A DNA stretch of 64,000 nucleotides, taken from positions 1 through 64,000 of the forward strand of contig RAZE01000017.1 in NCBI GenBank assembly GCA_003611955.1. Direction: 5' to 3'. Below the pieces are notes generated by a model. It was not told where the DNA came from and ran no database searches. It saw nothing but the letters and a program-made list of their open reading frames with translations. This stretch comes from a bacterium 1XD8-76. GTDB lineage: Bacteria > Bacillota > Clostridia > Lachnospirales > Lachnospiraceae. Positions within the stretch are counted from its first letter, which is position 1. Every line of letters starts with the position of its first letter. Below, in pieces: positions 1 through 7,668 of this stretch. Position numbers and translations under genes: made by a program.

Positions 1-324
1 GTAATGTAAAAGGATTCCGAATTTTTGGATTTAGATGTTGTCACCCGCATGATTATCACCTCTGTTATCAGCATACCACACATCACTAAACATTACTAGA
101 TAACAAAACAAAAAAGTTGACAAAAAAATAAGCCTATTACAAGGCTTAGAGATACGTTTTTGATTACTGATGTGTCAAACACCCGACAAATAAACGGCAA
201 AATTGATAAAAGAAATTTTGATAACACATGATACAGACAATAAAAAGAATAGTGTAATACAATGAATTTTCTGTTATAATAATACAATAATTTTATGGAG
301 TTCAAATTTGGGGATTAAGTAAAG
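1..324. other. AT-rich intergenic stretch at left end
   Basis: No convincing gene is visible. Short open frames exist on both strands but lack a ribosome binding site and any recognisable protein character. A TATAAT hexamer at 275-280 is a likely -10 box for the toxin-antitoxin pair that follows, although no good -35 box sits 16-18 bases upstream. The base composition is much more AT-rich than most of the window, as is common around mobile toxin-antitoxin modules. Confidence 0.5.
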
Positions 325-336
325 ATGGAGGATATT

Positions 337-612
337 ATGTTGAAAGAATCGATTTTAGAAATAAAGATGGATTCTGATCTGAAAGAGCAGGCAGAAAGAT
401 TATATGAGCAGATGGGAACAACATTTGCTGAGGCTATAAGAATATTTGCAAGACAGAGTGTTATGGAAAAGGGTATGCCCTTTACGATGCATTTAGCAGC
501 ATTAGGGGAAAAGAGAACATTAGGAATTGCTAATGGAAAATATTCTATTCCGGATGATATAGATGAATGTAATGGTGAAATAGCAGAGATGTTTGGAGTA
601 GGTGAATCATGA
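337..612 (+). CDS. RelB/DinJ-family antitoxin
   Basis: This is a 91-residue protein with the ribbon-helix-helix start typical of RelB/DinJ antitoxins: a short strand (residues about 5-10), then an LKEQAERLYEQMGTTFAEAIRIF helix-turn-helix stretch and a conserved MPF segment near residue 48. The start at 337 is chosen because GGAGG at 327-331 lies six bases before it; an in-frame ATG at 325 has no such site. Its stop overlaps the toxin start by four bases, so the two are translationally coupled. Family members neutralise a toxin by wrapping its active site and repress their own promoter. Such antitoxins usually partner RelE/YafQ toxins, whereas the partner here is a PIN-domain protein. Confidence 0.85.
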   Translation: MLKESILEIKMDSDLKEQAERLYEQMGTTFAEAIRIFARQSVMEKGMPFTMHLAALGEKRTLGIANGKYSIPDDIDECNGEIAEMFGVGES

Positions 613-1013
613 AAATATTATTAGATACCCATATCGCATTGTGGGCGATGACAGATACAGCAAAGCTTTCAGAAGAAGTGATCCATATGCTTGAATCAGG
701 AAAAAATGAAGTGTATTATAGTATTGCCTCTGTATGGGAAATTGCAATTAAGCATAAAATCAGACCGGAGCAGATGCCAATATCAGAAGAGGAGTTTGTC
801 AGGCTATGTGAGAAAACAGGTTTTACGCAGCTTTCTATAGAGCCGGAACATATTTTTTTGTTAAAGACTTTGAACAGACCGGCGGAAGCACCAAAGCATA
901 ATGATCCGTTTGACAGGATATTGTTGGCACAGGCAAAATATGAAAAATTAAGTTTGATTACACATGATTCACTGATTCTTTATTATGGAGAGGAATGTAT
1001 AATGAGTGTATAA
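609..1013 (+). CDS. PIN-domain (VapC-like) ribonuclease toxin
   Basis: This 134-residue protein has the PIN-domain layout. An LLDTHIALW motif carries the first acidic residue (D6), SVWEIAIKHK carries E44, NDPFDRILLAQA carries D102, and LITHDS carries D120; together these form the metal-binding acidic cluster. Proteins of this group are Mg-dependent endoribonucleases that cut tRNA or other RNA when freed from their antitoxin. The gene overlaps the upstream antitoxin by four bases (ATGA) and is followed by a terminator, giving a two-gene operon. The length is normal and all active-site acids are present, so it should be functional. The RNA target cannot be read from sequence. Confidence 0.88.
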   Translation: MKILLDTHIALWAMTDTAKLSEEVIHMLESGKNEVYYSIASVWEIAIKHKIRPEQMPISEEEFVRLCEKTGFTQLSIEPEHIFLLKTLNRPAEAPKHNDPFDRILLAQAKYEKLSLITHDSLILYYGEECIMSV

Positions 1014-1021
1014 GAGATAGA

Positions 1022-1051
1022 AAAAAACACCGCAGACCTGCGGTGTTTTTT
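1022..1051. terminator. Bidirectional intrinsic terminator
   Basis: A CACCGCA/TGCGGTG stem with a GACC loop is flanked by an A-run on the left and a T-run on the right. It can end the toxin-antitoxin transcript on the plus strand and the tRNA-Pro transcript on the minus strand. Confidence 0.85.
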
Positions 1052-1053
1052 CA

Positions 1054-1128
1054 TCGGAGTGACAAGATTCGAACTTGCGGCCTCTACCTCCCTAAGGTAG
1101 CGCTCTAGCCAAACTGAGCCACACCCCG
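1054..1128 (-). tRNA. tRNA-Pro (anticodon AGG)
   Basis: Read on the minus strand, the 75 nt fold as a full cloverleaf. The acceptor CGGGGTG pairs with CACTCCG (discriminator A), the D stem is GCTC/GAGC, the anticodon stem is CTACC/GGTAG around the loop TTAGGGA, and the T loop is TTCGAAT. The anticodon at 34-36 reads AGG (Pro, codon CCU, or more codons if A34 becomes inosine), with the G37 expected of proline tRNAs. The acceptor and T arm match Gram-positive tRNA-Pro. CCA is not encoded. Confidence 0.88.
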
Positions 1129-1151
1129 ATCTGCAAAATTTTTGTTATATA

Positions 1152-1180
1152 TTGTCTTTGCAACGAAAATAATATATCAT
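1152..1180 (+). promoter_or_regulatory. Probable promoter of udk
   Basis: TTGTCT at 1152-1157 and TATCAT at 1175-1180 are separated by 17 bases, in the gap between tRNA-Pro and udk. This is a fair sigma-A type match. Confidence 0.45.
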
Positions 1181-1249
1181 AAATAGAAAAGAAAAGCAAC
1201 AGGAAAATGAAAAAATAATAGTGCAAAATTACAGCAGGAGGAAGCAGGT

Positions 1250-1882
1250 ATGGCAGAGGCAGGATTTGATAACAGATTTCCGATTATTATCGGTGTGGCC
1301 GGCGGCACGGGGTCAGGAAAATCCACTTTTACAAATCGCCTGAAAAAGTTGTTCGGGGATCAGGTGACTGTGTTGTACTATGACAATTACTATCGGGCAC
1401 ACGACGACATTCCCTTCGAGGAGAGAAAAAAGATCAACTATGATCACCCGCAGGCTTTTGAGACAGAGCTTCTTTTAGAGCATCTCGCCATGTTGAAAGA
1501 CGGAAATTCCATACAGTGTCCTGTCTACGATTACACACAGCACAACCGCTCCGACGAGGTGGTGGAGGTGCTGCCGAGCCAGATCATTTTGCTGGAGGGA
1601 ATACTGGTGCTTGCGGATGAACGGCTCAGAAATATGACGGATATCAAGATCTTTGTGGATGCCGACGCGGATGAGAGGATCCTGCGCAGGGTACTGCGGG
1701 ACGTGAAGGAGAGAGGCAGGGATATTGAAAATATTATCGACCAGTATCTGACCACGGTAAAACCGATGCATTATCTGTATGTGGAGCCGACCAAGATGTA
1801 CGCGGATATGGTTATCAACAGCGGGATGAACGATGTGGCGCTCGACCTGGTGGCGCATAAAATATCTTCTTTGTTGGAATAG
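1250..1882 (+). CDS. udk: Uridine kinase
   Basis: This 210-residue cytosolic kinase phosphorylates uridine (and usually cytidine) to UMP/CMP with ATP or GTP in pyrimidine salvage. The P-loop GGTGSGKS lies at residues 18-25. It is followed by the YYDNYY and NYDHPQAFE segments typical of Udk substrate binding, then the ILLEGILVL strand and a DADADERILRRVLRD lid region. The length matches the family (about 205-215). The start is supported by GGAGG ten bases upstream. It is followed after 28 bases by the SseB-like gene and may be co-transcribed with it. Confidence 0.95.
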   Translation: MAEAGFDNRFPIIIGVAGGTGSGKSTFTNRLKKLFGDQVTVLYYDNYYRAHDDIPFEERKKINYDHPQAFETELLLEHLAMLKDGNSIQCPVYDYTQHNRSDEVVEVLPSQIILLEGILVLADERLRNMTDIKIFVDADADERILRRVLRDVKERGRDIENIIDQYLTTVKPMHYLYVEPTKMYADMVINSGMNDVALDLVAHKISSLLE

Positions 1883-1910
1883 TACGGGATAGAAAGGACG
1901 AAAAGGCGGT

Positions 1911-2843
1911 ATGGCAGAACAAAATAAGGAGCCGGTGCTCCACAATGAAGCGCTGGAGGAGGCGATGAAGGCCTTCAAGACAAATCAGAGCAATGAAAAC
2001 CTGGTAAAGATCATGACGCATCTGGAGAAAGCGACGGTGATGCAGCCGGCGCTTCTGCCGGGAGAGGTGGATCAGAAGGAGCTACAGAACCTGATCCGGG
2101 AGAGCCAGAAGAACCCGGTGAAGCTGGAAGGGCGCGCGCAGCCTCGGCCGATCATTCTGAAAAACAACAACGGAGAGCAGCTTTTTGCGGTCTTTACTGG
2201 CAAATCGCAGATACCCGAGAACCAGAAGTATCCGGTGATGATGTTTCTTCCGTTTAGGGAGTGCTCCAAAATGGCGGCCAGGGAAGAGCTGAAACTTTCC
2301 GGGATCGTGCTGAACCCGTTTACAGATAATCTTACGCTCCATAGAGCGGCCCTGGAGATAATGAACAGCAAAGAGGCGCAGATATCGGCGGAGGACAAGA
2401 TTGCAAGGGACGGAATTTCCGCCGAGTTTTACAGAGATAAAAAGAGCTTTATGGACCGGATCAGCGCAGAGAAGGAGAGCTTTGTATTTACCTGTTATCA
2501 GGAGGCTTATCAGAAGGAGCATGGAAGCGGTCCCGCCTTTCCCTACCGGCAGGAAGATTTCGGGGTGATCGCGTTGAATATCAGCGATACGCTGCACATG
2601 GCGCGGATCGCTCTCGCCGAGGGCGGCGCCGTGAAGGGCGCCTGCCTGTGTGTTTTCTGCTGCTATAATCCGCAGAGCGGGGAGGGAATCTACTATCTGA
2701 TATGGAGAGGCGGCAGAGGGCGCAGGAACAGACTGTTCACGGTGGAAGAAGGCGGAGTCTGCAGAGAGCTCGGCGAGGCGCCGGAGGAGGGGAGCGAACT
2801 CTTTGAACTGATGGGGAAAGTGCCCTGGGCGGAGCAAAGTTAG
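1911..2843 (+). CDS. SseB-family protein
   Basis: This 310-residue soluble protein has an N-terminal half resembling the SseB N-terminal domain: NEALEEAMKAF at residues 11-21, then a stretch of charged residues, QLFAVFTGKSQIP, and an LNPFTDNLTLHRAAL segment near residue 135. Many clostridial relatives carry enhanced-serine-sensitivity or type III secretion names only by homology, and their biochemical role is unknown. The C-terminal 110 residues include strands (GVIALNISDTLHMARIALAEGG and CLCVFCCYNP) that may form a second related domain. No signal peptide or membrane segment is visible. It probably shares a transcript with udk. Confidence 0.75.
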   Translation: MAEQNKEPVLHNEALEEAMKAFKTNQSNENLVKIMTHLEKATVMQPALLPGEVDQKELQNLIRESQKNPVKLEGRAQPRPIILKNNNGEQLFAVFTGKSQIPENQKYPVMMFLPFRECSKMAAREELKLSGIVLNPFTDNLTLHRAALEIMNSKEAQISAEDKIARDGISAEFYRDKKSFMDRISAEKESFVFTCYQEAYQKEHGSGPAFPYRQEDFGVIALNISDTLHMARIALAEGGAVKGACLCVFCCYNPQSGEGIYYLIWRGGRGRRNRLFTVEEGGVCRELGEAPEEGSELFELMGKVPWAEQS

Positions 2844-2923
2844 TTGACCCTTCTCCCGAAAAGATCATATATGTGAAAATTGCTAAATTGTGACAAATTT
2901 TTTTCCTTAATTTTGTAAAAGTC

Positions 2924-2952
2924 TTGCATAAACAAGAATAAAAACTTATAAT
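2924..2952 (+). promoter_or_regulatory. Strong sigma-A promoter of the HPr-like gene
   Basis: TTGCAT at 2924-2929 and a perfect TATAAT at 2947-2952 are separated by 17 bases, about 55 bases before the start codon. The HPr-like gene therefore has its own transcript. Confidence 0.8.
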
Positions 2953-3005
2953 AGAGTTAATCGGGGATAGACCGAATAATATATATATATGGTGGAGGTA
3001 GAGAT

Positions 3006-3239
3006 ATGAAAACTGTGACGGTACAGTTGGACAGTATTGACAAGATCAAGATATTCAACAGGACGGTATGCAAATTTGACTGTGATTTTGACCTGGAGCA
3101 GGGCAGGTACTATATTGATGCAAAATCCATGCTGGGTATTATGAGTCTCGATTTGAGTTCTCCGCTGGAACTTCATTTTTCCAGTACCGAGGAGGAAGAG
3201 GCTAAGATTTTGGAAGCAATCAAAGAGTTCCTGGTTTAA
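3006..3239 (+). CDS. HPr-like protein lacking the phosphoryl-transfer histidine (Crh-like)
   Basis: This 77-residue protein has the HPr fold signature around KSMLGIMSLDL (residues 40-50), where S41 matches the HPr regulatory Ser46. The N-terminal loop that normally reads LHARPA around His15 is replaced by DKIKIFNRTV and contains no histidine, so it cannot relay phosphate in the PTS. In this respect it resembles Crh of Bacillus, which keeps Ser46 and lacks His15 and acts with CcpA in catabolite repression. That role is an inference here. The start has GGAGG nine bases upstream. It is a single gene with its own promoter. Confidence 0.8.
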   Translation: MKTVTVQLDSIDKIKIFNRTVCKFDCDFDLEQGRYYIDAKSMLGIMSLDLSSPLELHFSSTEEEEAKILEAIKEFLV

Positions 3240-3316
3240 TTTTAAGACGACATAATATAGAGGACAGCAGCCGTTTTTCGGGAAACGGAATAAGGACATA
3301 AAACGAGTATTGATAT

Positions 3317-3339
3317 TGCCGGCAGGTTTTCTGCCGGCA
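3317..3339 (+). terminator. Hairpin, possible weak terminator
   Basis: A perfect 9-bp stem TGCCGGCAG/CTGCCGGCA with a GTTTT loop follows the HPr-like gene and precedes the next ribosome binding site. Only a short AT tract follows it, so read-through is likely. Confidence 0.5.
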
Positions 3340-3367
3340 TTATTGGAGTGGAGGGATGGGGATTTCT

Positions 3368-3550
3368 ATGGCACAGGGGACGAGCTGTGATACCTGCAGC
3401 AATTATATTTATGATGAGGACTACGACTGCTACGAGTGCTATGTCAGCATGGACGAGGACGATATGGCAAGGTTTTTGTCTCAGACAAGGCTGGAATGCC
3501 CTTATTACAGATCGGACAACGAGTACGAAGTGGTAAAGCACCAGATGTAA
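3368..3550 (+). CDS. Small Cys-rich protein (DUF6472-like)
   Basis: This 60-residue protein carries CDTC, a later CYEC pair and a single Cys in ECPYYR near the C-terminus, among many acidic and tyrosine residues. The pattern resembles the short proteins of Lachnospiraceae catalogued as DUF6472. The Cys pairs suggest zinc or Fe-S binding, but no function is known. The start at 3368 (MAQGTSCDTC) is preferred because GGGG lies six bases upstream; an in-frame ATG at 3356 sits directly against the ribosome binding site. It precedes a MATE transporter gene by 28 bases. Confidence 0.7.
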   Translation: MAQGTSCDTCSNYIYDEDYDCYECYVSMDEDDMARFLSQTRLECPYYRSDNEYEVVKHQM

Positions 3551-3578
3551 AAGGCGGAAGCGCAGAGGGAACGGACAG

Positions 3579-4952
3579 ATGTTTTGGATAAAACAAAGAG
3601 CGGACAATCAAACGGATATCGGTACGATGTTCTCGAAAGAGCAGCTGCAAAAGCTGATTTTTCCGCTGATCGTGGAGCAGGTGCTGGCGATTACGGTGGG
3701 CATGGTGGATACCATGATGATCTCCTACGCGGGGGAGAGCGCCATATCGGGCGTCTCCCTGGTGGATATGATCAATGTGCTGTTGATCAATATCTTTGCG
3801 GCGGTGGCGACCGGCGGCGCGGTGGTGGTTTCTCAGTATCTGGGGCATGGCAACAGGAAGAATGCCTGCCGGGCGGCGGAACAGCTTATCACGGTGTCGG
3901 TGGTGATCTCCACCGGGCTGATGCTTGTCAGCCTGCTGTTCCGGGGGCAGATTTTGAGGCTGCTGTTCGGCGCGGTGGAAGCGGACGTTATGGAAAATGC
4001 CATGATCTATTTTTTGATATCGGCGTTTTCTTTTCCGTTTCTGGGAGTGTTCAACGCCGGCGCCGCCACATACCGCTCCATGGGAAACTCCAGGATATCC
4101 ATGCAGGTGTCCGCCGGCATGAATGTTTTTAACGCTATCGGAAACGCGATTCTGATTTTCGGTTTTCAGATGGGGACGGCAGGAGCCGCCCTGTCCACGC
4201 TGGCCGCCCGTGTGCTCGGGGCAGTGGTGATGATGATCCTCACAATGAATCGTAAAAATGACGTATATGTCATTTTTGGGAATCTGTTTTCCTGGGAGAG
4301 AGACATGGTGCAGAGGATATTGCATATCGCGATTCCCAACGGTGTGGAAAACGGATTATTTCAGCTTGGCAGAGTGCTGGTAGTCAGCATTATCTCGCAG
4401 TTTGGGACGGTGCAGATCGCGGCCAACGCCGTGGCGAACAATCTGGATTCCATGGGGTGTATTGCGGGACAGGCGATGAACCTGGCGATGATCACGGTGG
4501 TGGGTCAATGTATGGGAGCCGGGGAGAAGGATCAGGCTGTCTGGTACACGAAAAAGCTGTGGAAATTTACTTACAGGATAACGGCGATCGTGAACAGCAT
4601 TATTTTATTGTCGCTGCCGTTCATCCTGAATATTTACAGCCTTTCGCCGGAGGCGCGTCGCTTTGCGTTTATTCTGGTCTGGATCCACGATGGCTGTGCG
4701 ATACTTCTGTGGCCTACTTCCTTCACGATGCCGAACGCGCTTCGCGCTTCCGGCGACGTGAAATTTGCGATGATCGTCTCGGTGGCATCCATGTTTATCT
4801 TCCGCATCGGCTTCAGCGTGATCCTGGGGATCCACCTGGGACTGGGAGCGATCGGCGTCTGGATCGCCATGGTGTTTGACTGGCTCTGCCGGGTATCTTT
4901 TTACACATGGAGATTTTTGAGCAGAAAATGGCTGAATTTTAAGGTGATCTGA
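3579..4952 (+). CDS. MATE-family multidrug/Na+ antiporter
   Basis: This 457-residue integral membrane protein has roughly 12 hydrophobic segments. It has the MATE opening (FPLIVEQVLAITVGMVDTMMISYAGESAISGVSLV) near residues 26-60 and the repeated second half starting IAIPNGVENGLFQLGRVLVVSII near residue 250. MATE proteins export cationic compounds or metabolites in exchange for Na+ or H+; the substrate cannot be assigned. The start is preceded by AGAGGG at nine bases. The second MATE gene begins two bases after its stop, so the pair forms one operon and the products may share regulation. Confidence 0.9.
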   Translation: MFWIKQRADNQTDIGTMFSKEQLQKLIFPLIVEQVLAITVGMVDTMMISYAGESAISGVSLVDMINVLLINIFAAVATGGAVVVSQYLGHGNRKNACRAAEQLITVSVVISTGLMLVSLLFRGQILRLLFGAVEADVMENAMIYFLISAFSFPFLGVFNAGAATYRSMGNSRISMQVSAGMNVFNAIGNAILIFGFQMGTAGAALSTLAARVLGAVVMMILTMNRKNDVYVIFGNLFSWERDMVQRILHIAIPNGVENGLFQLGRVLVVSIISQFGTVQIAANAVANNLDSMGCIAGQAMNLAMITVVGQCMGAGEKDQAVWYTKKLWKFTYRITAIVNSIILLSLPFILNIYSLSPEARRFAFILVWIHDGCAILLWPTSFTMPNALRASGDVKFAMIVSVASMFIFRIGFSVILGIHLGLGAIGVWIAMVFDWLCRVSFYTWRFLSRKWLNFKVI

Positions 4953-4953
4953 T

Positions 4954-6312
4954 ATGATGACAAAGAACAAAAGCGCGGCGGCAAGCCGGATTACGGAGGG
5001 GGCTATCTGGAGTCAGATATTGTTGTTCTTCTTTCCGATCCTGCTTGGGTCCCTGTTTCAACAACTGTACAATACGGCGGATGCGATCATCGTGGGCAGA
5101 TGCGCGGGGAAGGAGGCTCTGTCCGCGGTGGGAGGCTCGACGGCATCCATCATCAATATTTTTGTGGGATTTTTTACCGGCATCAGCTCAGGAGCTACCG
5201 TTGTGGCAGCTCATTTTTATGGCGGAAAGCAGGAGGAGAAAGTGTCCGAGACCGTGCACACTTCTCTGATGATCTCGCTCTGCGCCGGGGTGGTGTTCGG
5301 GGTTGTCGGCATCCTCTTTTCGCCCCTTATGCTGCAGCTCCTGAAGACGCCGGAAAATCTTTTTGGTCAGTCTTTAGGATATATGCGGATCTATTTTGCC
5401 GCGACTCCTGCCAATCTGTTCTACATCATGGGAGCCGGGATTCTGCGGGCGGTGGGGGATTCCAGGCGTCCTCTGTACTTTCTGATCGTGAGCTGCGTGG
5501 CCAATATTCCGCTGGATTTTCTGTTTGTGGCAGGTCTGGGGATGGGGGCGGAGGGGGCCGCCGTCGCCACGGTGCTCTCCCAGATTCTGAGCGCAGTCAT
5601 GGTGTTTGTGGTGCTCTGCAGAGACAGGGAGTGTTACAGGCTGGTGCCGGGGAAGCTGTTTCGCTGTTCGGGGAAAATCCTGAAAAGAGTGCTGTGGATC
5701 GGCATTCCGGCGGGATTACAGTCGGTGACCTACGGATTTTCCAACAGTGTGATCCAGGCGAAGGTGAACAGTTTCGGAACCGATAATATTGCGGCCTGGT
5801 CCGCGTATACCAAGCTGGATGGGATCTTTTGGATGACGGTGTCGGCCATGGGCATTGCCGTGACGACTTTTGTGGGGCAGAACTTCGGCGCGGGAAAGAT
5901 GGAACGGGTGAAGAAGTCCATGTGGGAATGCATGGGGATGAGCATGGTGATGGCGGGCGTGATCAGCCTTTTCTTCTATCGCTTTGCGGAATTCTTTTTC
6001 GGCGTCTTTGTGGAGGATGCGGGAGTGATCGCGTTAGGTGTGTCTCAGCTCCATTTCCTGACCCGCTTTTATCTGATCTATGTGATCGTGGAGATCCTCT
6101 CGGGGACACTGAGGGGGTTGGAGTGCGTGGTGGTGCCGACGATCATCAGCGTGGTGCTGGTGTGTGTGCTGCGGGTGGCGTGGATCGCGGTGGCCCTGCC
6201 GTTTGACAATACCATGGAGACCGTGATGATGAGCTATCCGATCACCTGGGTCGCGGCGGCAGCGGCCTTTATCCTGTACTATATATACTATATGAAAAGA
6301 GGGCGGAATTAA
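4954..6312 (+). CDS. Second MATE-family efflux transporter
   Basis: This 452-residue membrane protein has the MATE signature [23 protein letters not shown] near residues 28-50 and a matching second half ([28 protein letters not shown]). It differs clearly from its neighbour, so the pair is not a recent tandem duplication. The start is the ATG two bases after the upstream stop, with AAGGTGA inside the end of that gene as ribosome binding site. The C-terminus ends KRGRN, and the stop overlaps the convergent exonuclease gene by four bases. Confidence 0.9.
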   Translation: MMTKNKSAAASRITEGAIWSQILLFFFPILLGSLFQQLYNTADAIIVGRCAGKEALSAVGGSTASIINIFVGFFTGISSGATVVAAHFYGGKQEEKVSETVHTSLMISLCAGVVFGVVGILFSPLMLQLLKTPENLFGQSLGYMRIYFAATPANLFYIMGAGILRAVGDSRRPLYFLIVSCVANIPLDFLFVAGLGMGAEGAAVATVLSQILSAVMVFVVLCRDRECYRLVPGKLFRCSGKILKRVLWIGIPAGLQSVTYGFSNSVIQAKVNSFGTDNIAAWSAYTKLDGIFWMTVSAMGIAVTTFVGQNFGAGKMERVKKSMWECMGMSMVMAGVISLFFYRFAEFFFGVFVEDAGVIALGVSQLHFLTRFYLIYVIVEILSGTLRGLECVVVPTIISVVLVCVLRVAWIAVALPFDNTMETVMMSYPITWVAAAAAFILYYIYYMKRGRN

Positions 6313-7067
6313 AGGTCCGCCATCAGCCCTATGGGACAGTGGTCTGAGCCCAGGACATCTCTGTAGATGAGCGCGTCCTTCAGACAGCCGCGGAGCGCTT
6401 CCGATACCATAAAGTAGTCGATGCGCCACCCCGCGTTTTTTTCCCGGGCGCGGAAACGGTAGGACCACCAGGAATAGGCGCCCTCCAGATCCGGGTAAAA
6501 GTACCGGAAGGTGTCGATAAAGCCGGCCTCCAGCAGGGAGGAGAATCTGGAGCGTTCCTCATCCGTAAACCCCGCGTTTTTCCGATTGGTTTTGGGGTTT
6601 TTGAGATCGATCTCCCGGTGGGCAACATTCAGATCGCCGCAGAAAATAACCGGCTTTTTCTCCTCCAGACGCTTCAGGTAAGCCAGAAAATCTTCCTCCC
6701 ACTCCATGCGGTAGGCGAGACGCTTCAGTTCCTCCTGGGAGTTGGGGGTGTAGACCGTGACCAGATAAAAAGTTTCAAATTCCAGAGTGATGACGCGGCC
6801 TTCGTGGTCGTGTTTTTCGATGCCGATACCGCGGGAAAAAGACAGCGGCTCCTCCTTTGTGAAGACGGCGGTGCCGGAGTAGCCTTTCTTCTCCGCATAA
6901 TTCCAGTACTGGTGATAGCCCGGCAGGTCAAGAGAGATCTGCCCCTCCTGAAGCTTGGATTCCTGTATACAGAAAATATCCGCGTCTTCCTTCGACACAA
7001 AATCCGTAAACCCTTTTCCAATGCAGGCCCTCAGACCGTTTACGTTCCAGGATATCAATTTTTTCAT
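6309..7067 (-). CDS. xth: Exodeoxyribonuclease III (AP endonuclease)
   Basis: This 252-residue nuclease of base-excision repair cuts DNA at abasic sites and degrades 3' ends. The family motifs are complete and in order: SWNVNGLRA (residues 4-12), CIQESKLQ with the metal-binding Glu, [22 protein letters not shown], the long [21 protein letters not shown] segment, and GSDHCPI with the catalytic Asp-His near the C-terminus. The length fits ExoIII/ExoA. Its stop codon overlaps the stop of the convergent MATE gene, with no space for a terminator between them. Confidence 0.95.
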   Translation of the reverse strand: MKKLISWNVNGLRACIGKGFTDFVSKEDADIFCIQESKLQEGQISLDLPGYHQYWNYAEKKGYSGTAVFTKEEPLSFSRGIGIEKHDHEGRVITLEFETFYLVTVYTPNSQEELKRLAYRMEWEEDFLAYLKRLEEKKPVIFCGDLNVAHREIDLKNPKTNRKNAGFTDEERSRFSSLLEAGFIDTFRYFYPDLEGAYSWWSYRFRAREKNAGWRIDYFMVSEALRGCLKDALIYRDVLGSDHCPIGLMADL

Positions 7068-7213
7068 AGAAATAAACCTTGCCTTTCCGGTGTTTTTGAT
7101 TAGGTTATCATACCACAGACGGAGGGGGATGACAAGGTTATGGTTTATGTGTTAGACTTAGCGGGGACGGATGGAGAAAGCTGTTCCACACATTGACAGG
7201 GGAGGGTTTTAGG

Positions 7214-7603
7214 ATGGCTGCGGAGGACAGGTTGAGAGAGCGGGAGAAAGCTTATGCGTGGGCGGGCGCGCTCTGCGGGTATGCGGGAGCGGACCGGGCA
7301 TTTCTGGAGGATTTCTGGAGACGACTTACCGCGGATGAGGAGATCTACGAAGAGTTTGTGTATTATCTGGAGCATCAGGATTTTCTCTGCAAAGTGAAAA
7401 TAGAGGGCTACGGGCTGGTGGATCTGATGATCTTTCAGATCGACCATTTTCGCGCGGTCATGGATCAGGACGTGGCGGATATGCGCCTGAACAAGGATAA
7501 GATGCTGTTGATGGCCTTCCACAGTCTTCTGCGGATGCGAAAGGACCCGGAACCGTTCGTAAAAGCCATGCAGGGAACCACCGGGACGGACAGGCAGATA
7601 TGA
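7214..7603 (+). CDS. Uncharacterised small acidic protein
   Basis: This 129-residue protein is predicted to be mainly helical, without signal peptide or membrane segments. Aromatic and acidic residues dominate (AFLEDFWRRLTADEEIYEEFVYYLEHQDFLCKVKIEGY). No family was recognised. The start at 7214 is supported by GGGAGG eight bases upstream; a longer frame from 7193 starts before that site. It stands alone between xth and the convergent pepT. The length, ribosome binding site and codon usage support a real gene, but its function is unknown. Confidence 0.65.
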   Translation: MAAEDRLREREKAYAWAGALCGYAGADRAFLEDFWRRLTADEEIYEEFVYYLEHQDFLCKVKIEGYGLVDLMIFQIDHFRAVMDQDVADMRLNKDKMLLMAFHSLLRMRKDPEPFVKAMQGTTGTDRQI

Positions 7604-7621
7604 CGGGTCCGCACCGGATGA

Positions 7622-7651
7622 CCGGGACAGAGGGTTTTTGCTCTGTCCCGA
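7622..7651. terminator. Hairpin between convergent genes
   Basis: A perfect 10-bp stem CGGGACAGAG/CTCTGTCCCG with the loop GGTTTTTG lies between the small acidic protein and pepT. There is no T-run outside the stem, so it is a likely but not canonical terminator for both sides. Confidence 0.55.
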
Positions 7652-7668
7652 TGGCTGACGATTCGGAT

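Noticed and set aside
96..305. 69-residue minus-strand frame in the left AT-rich region
   Set aside because: Hydrophobic by chance in AT-rich DNA, with no ribosome binding site.
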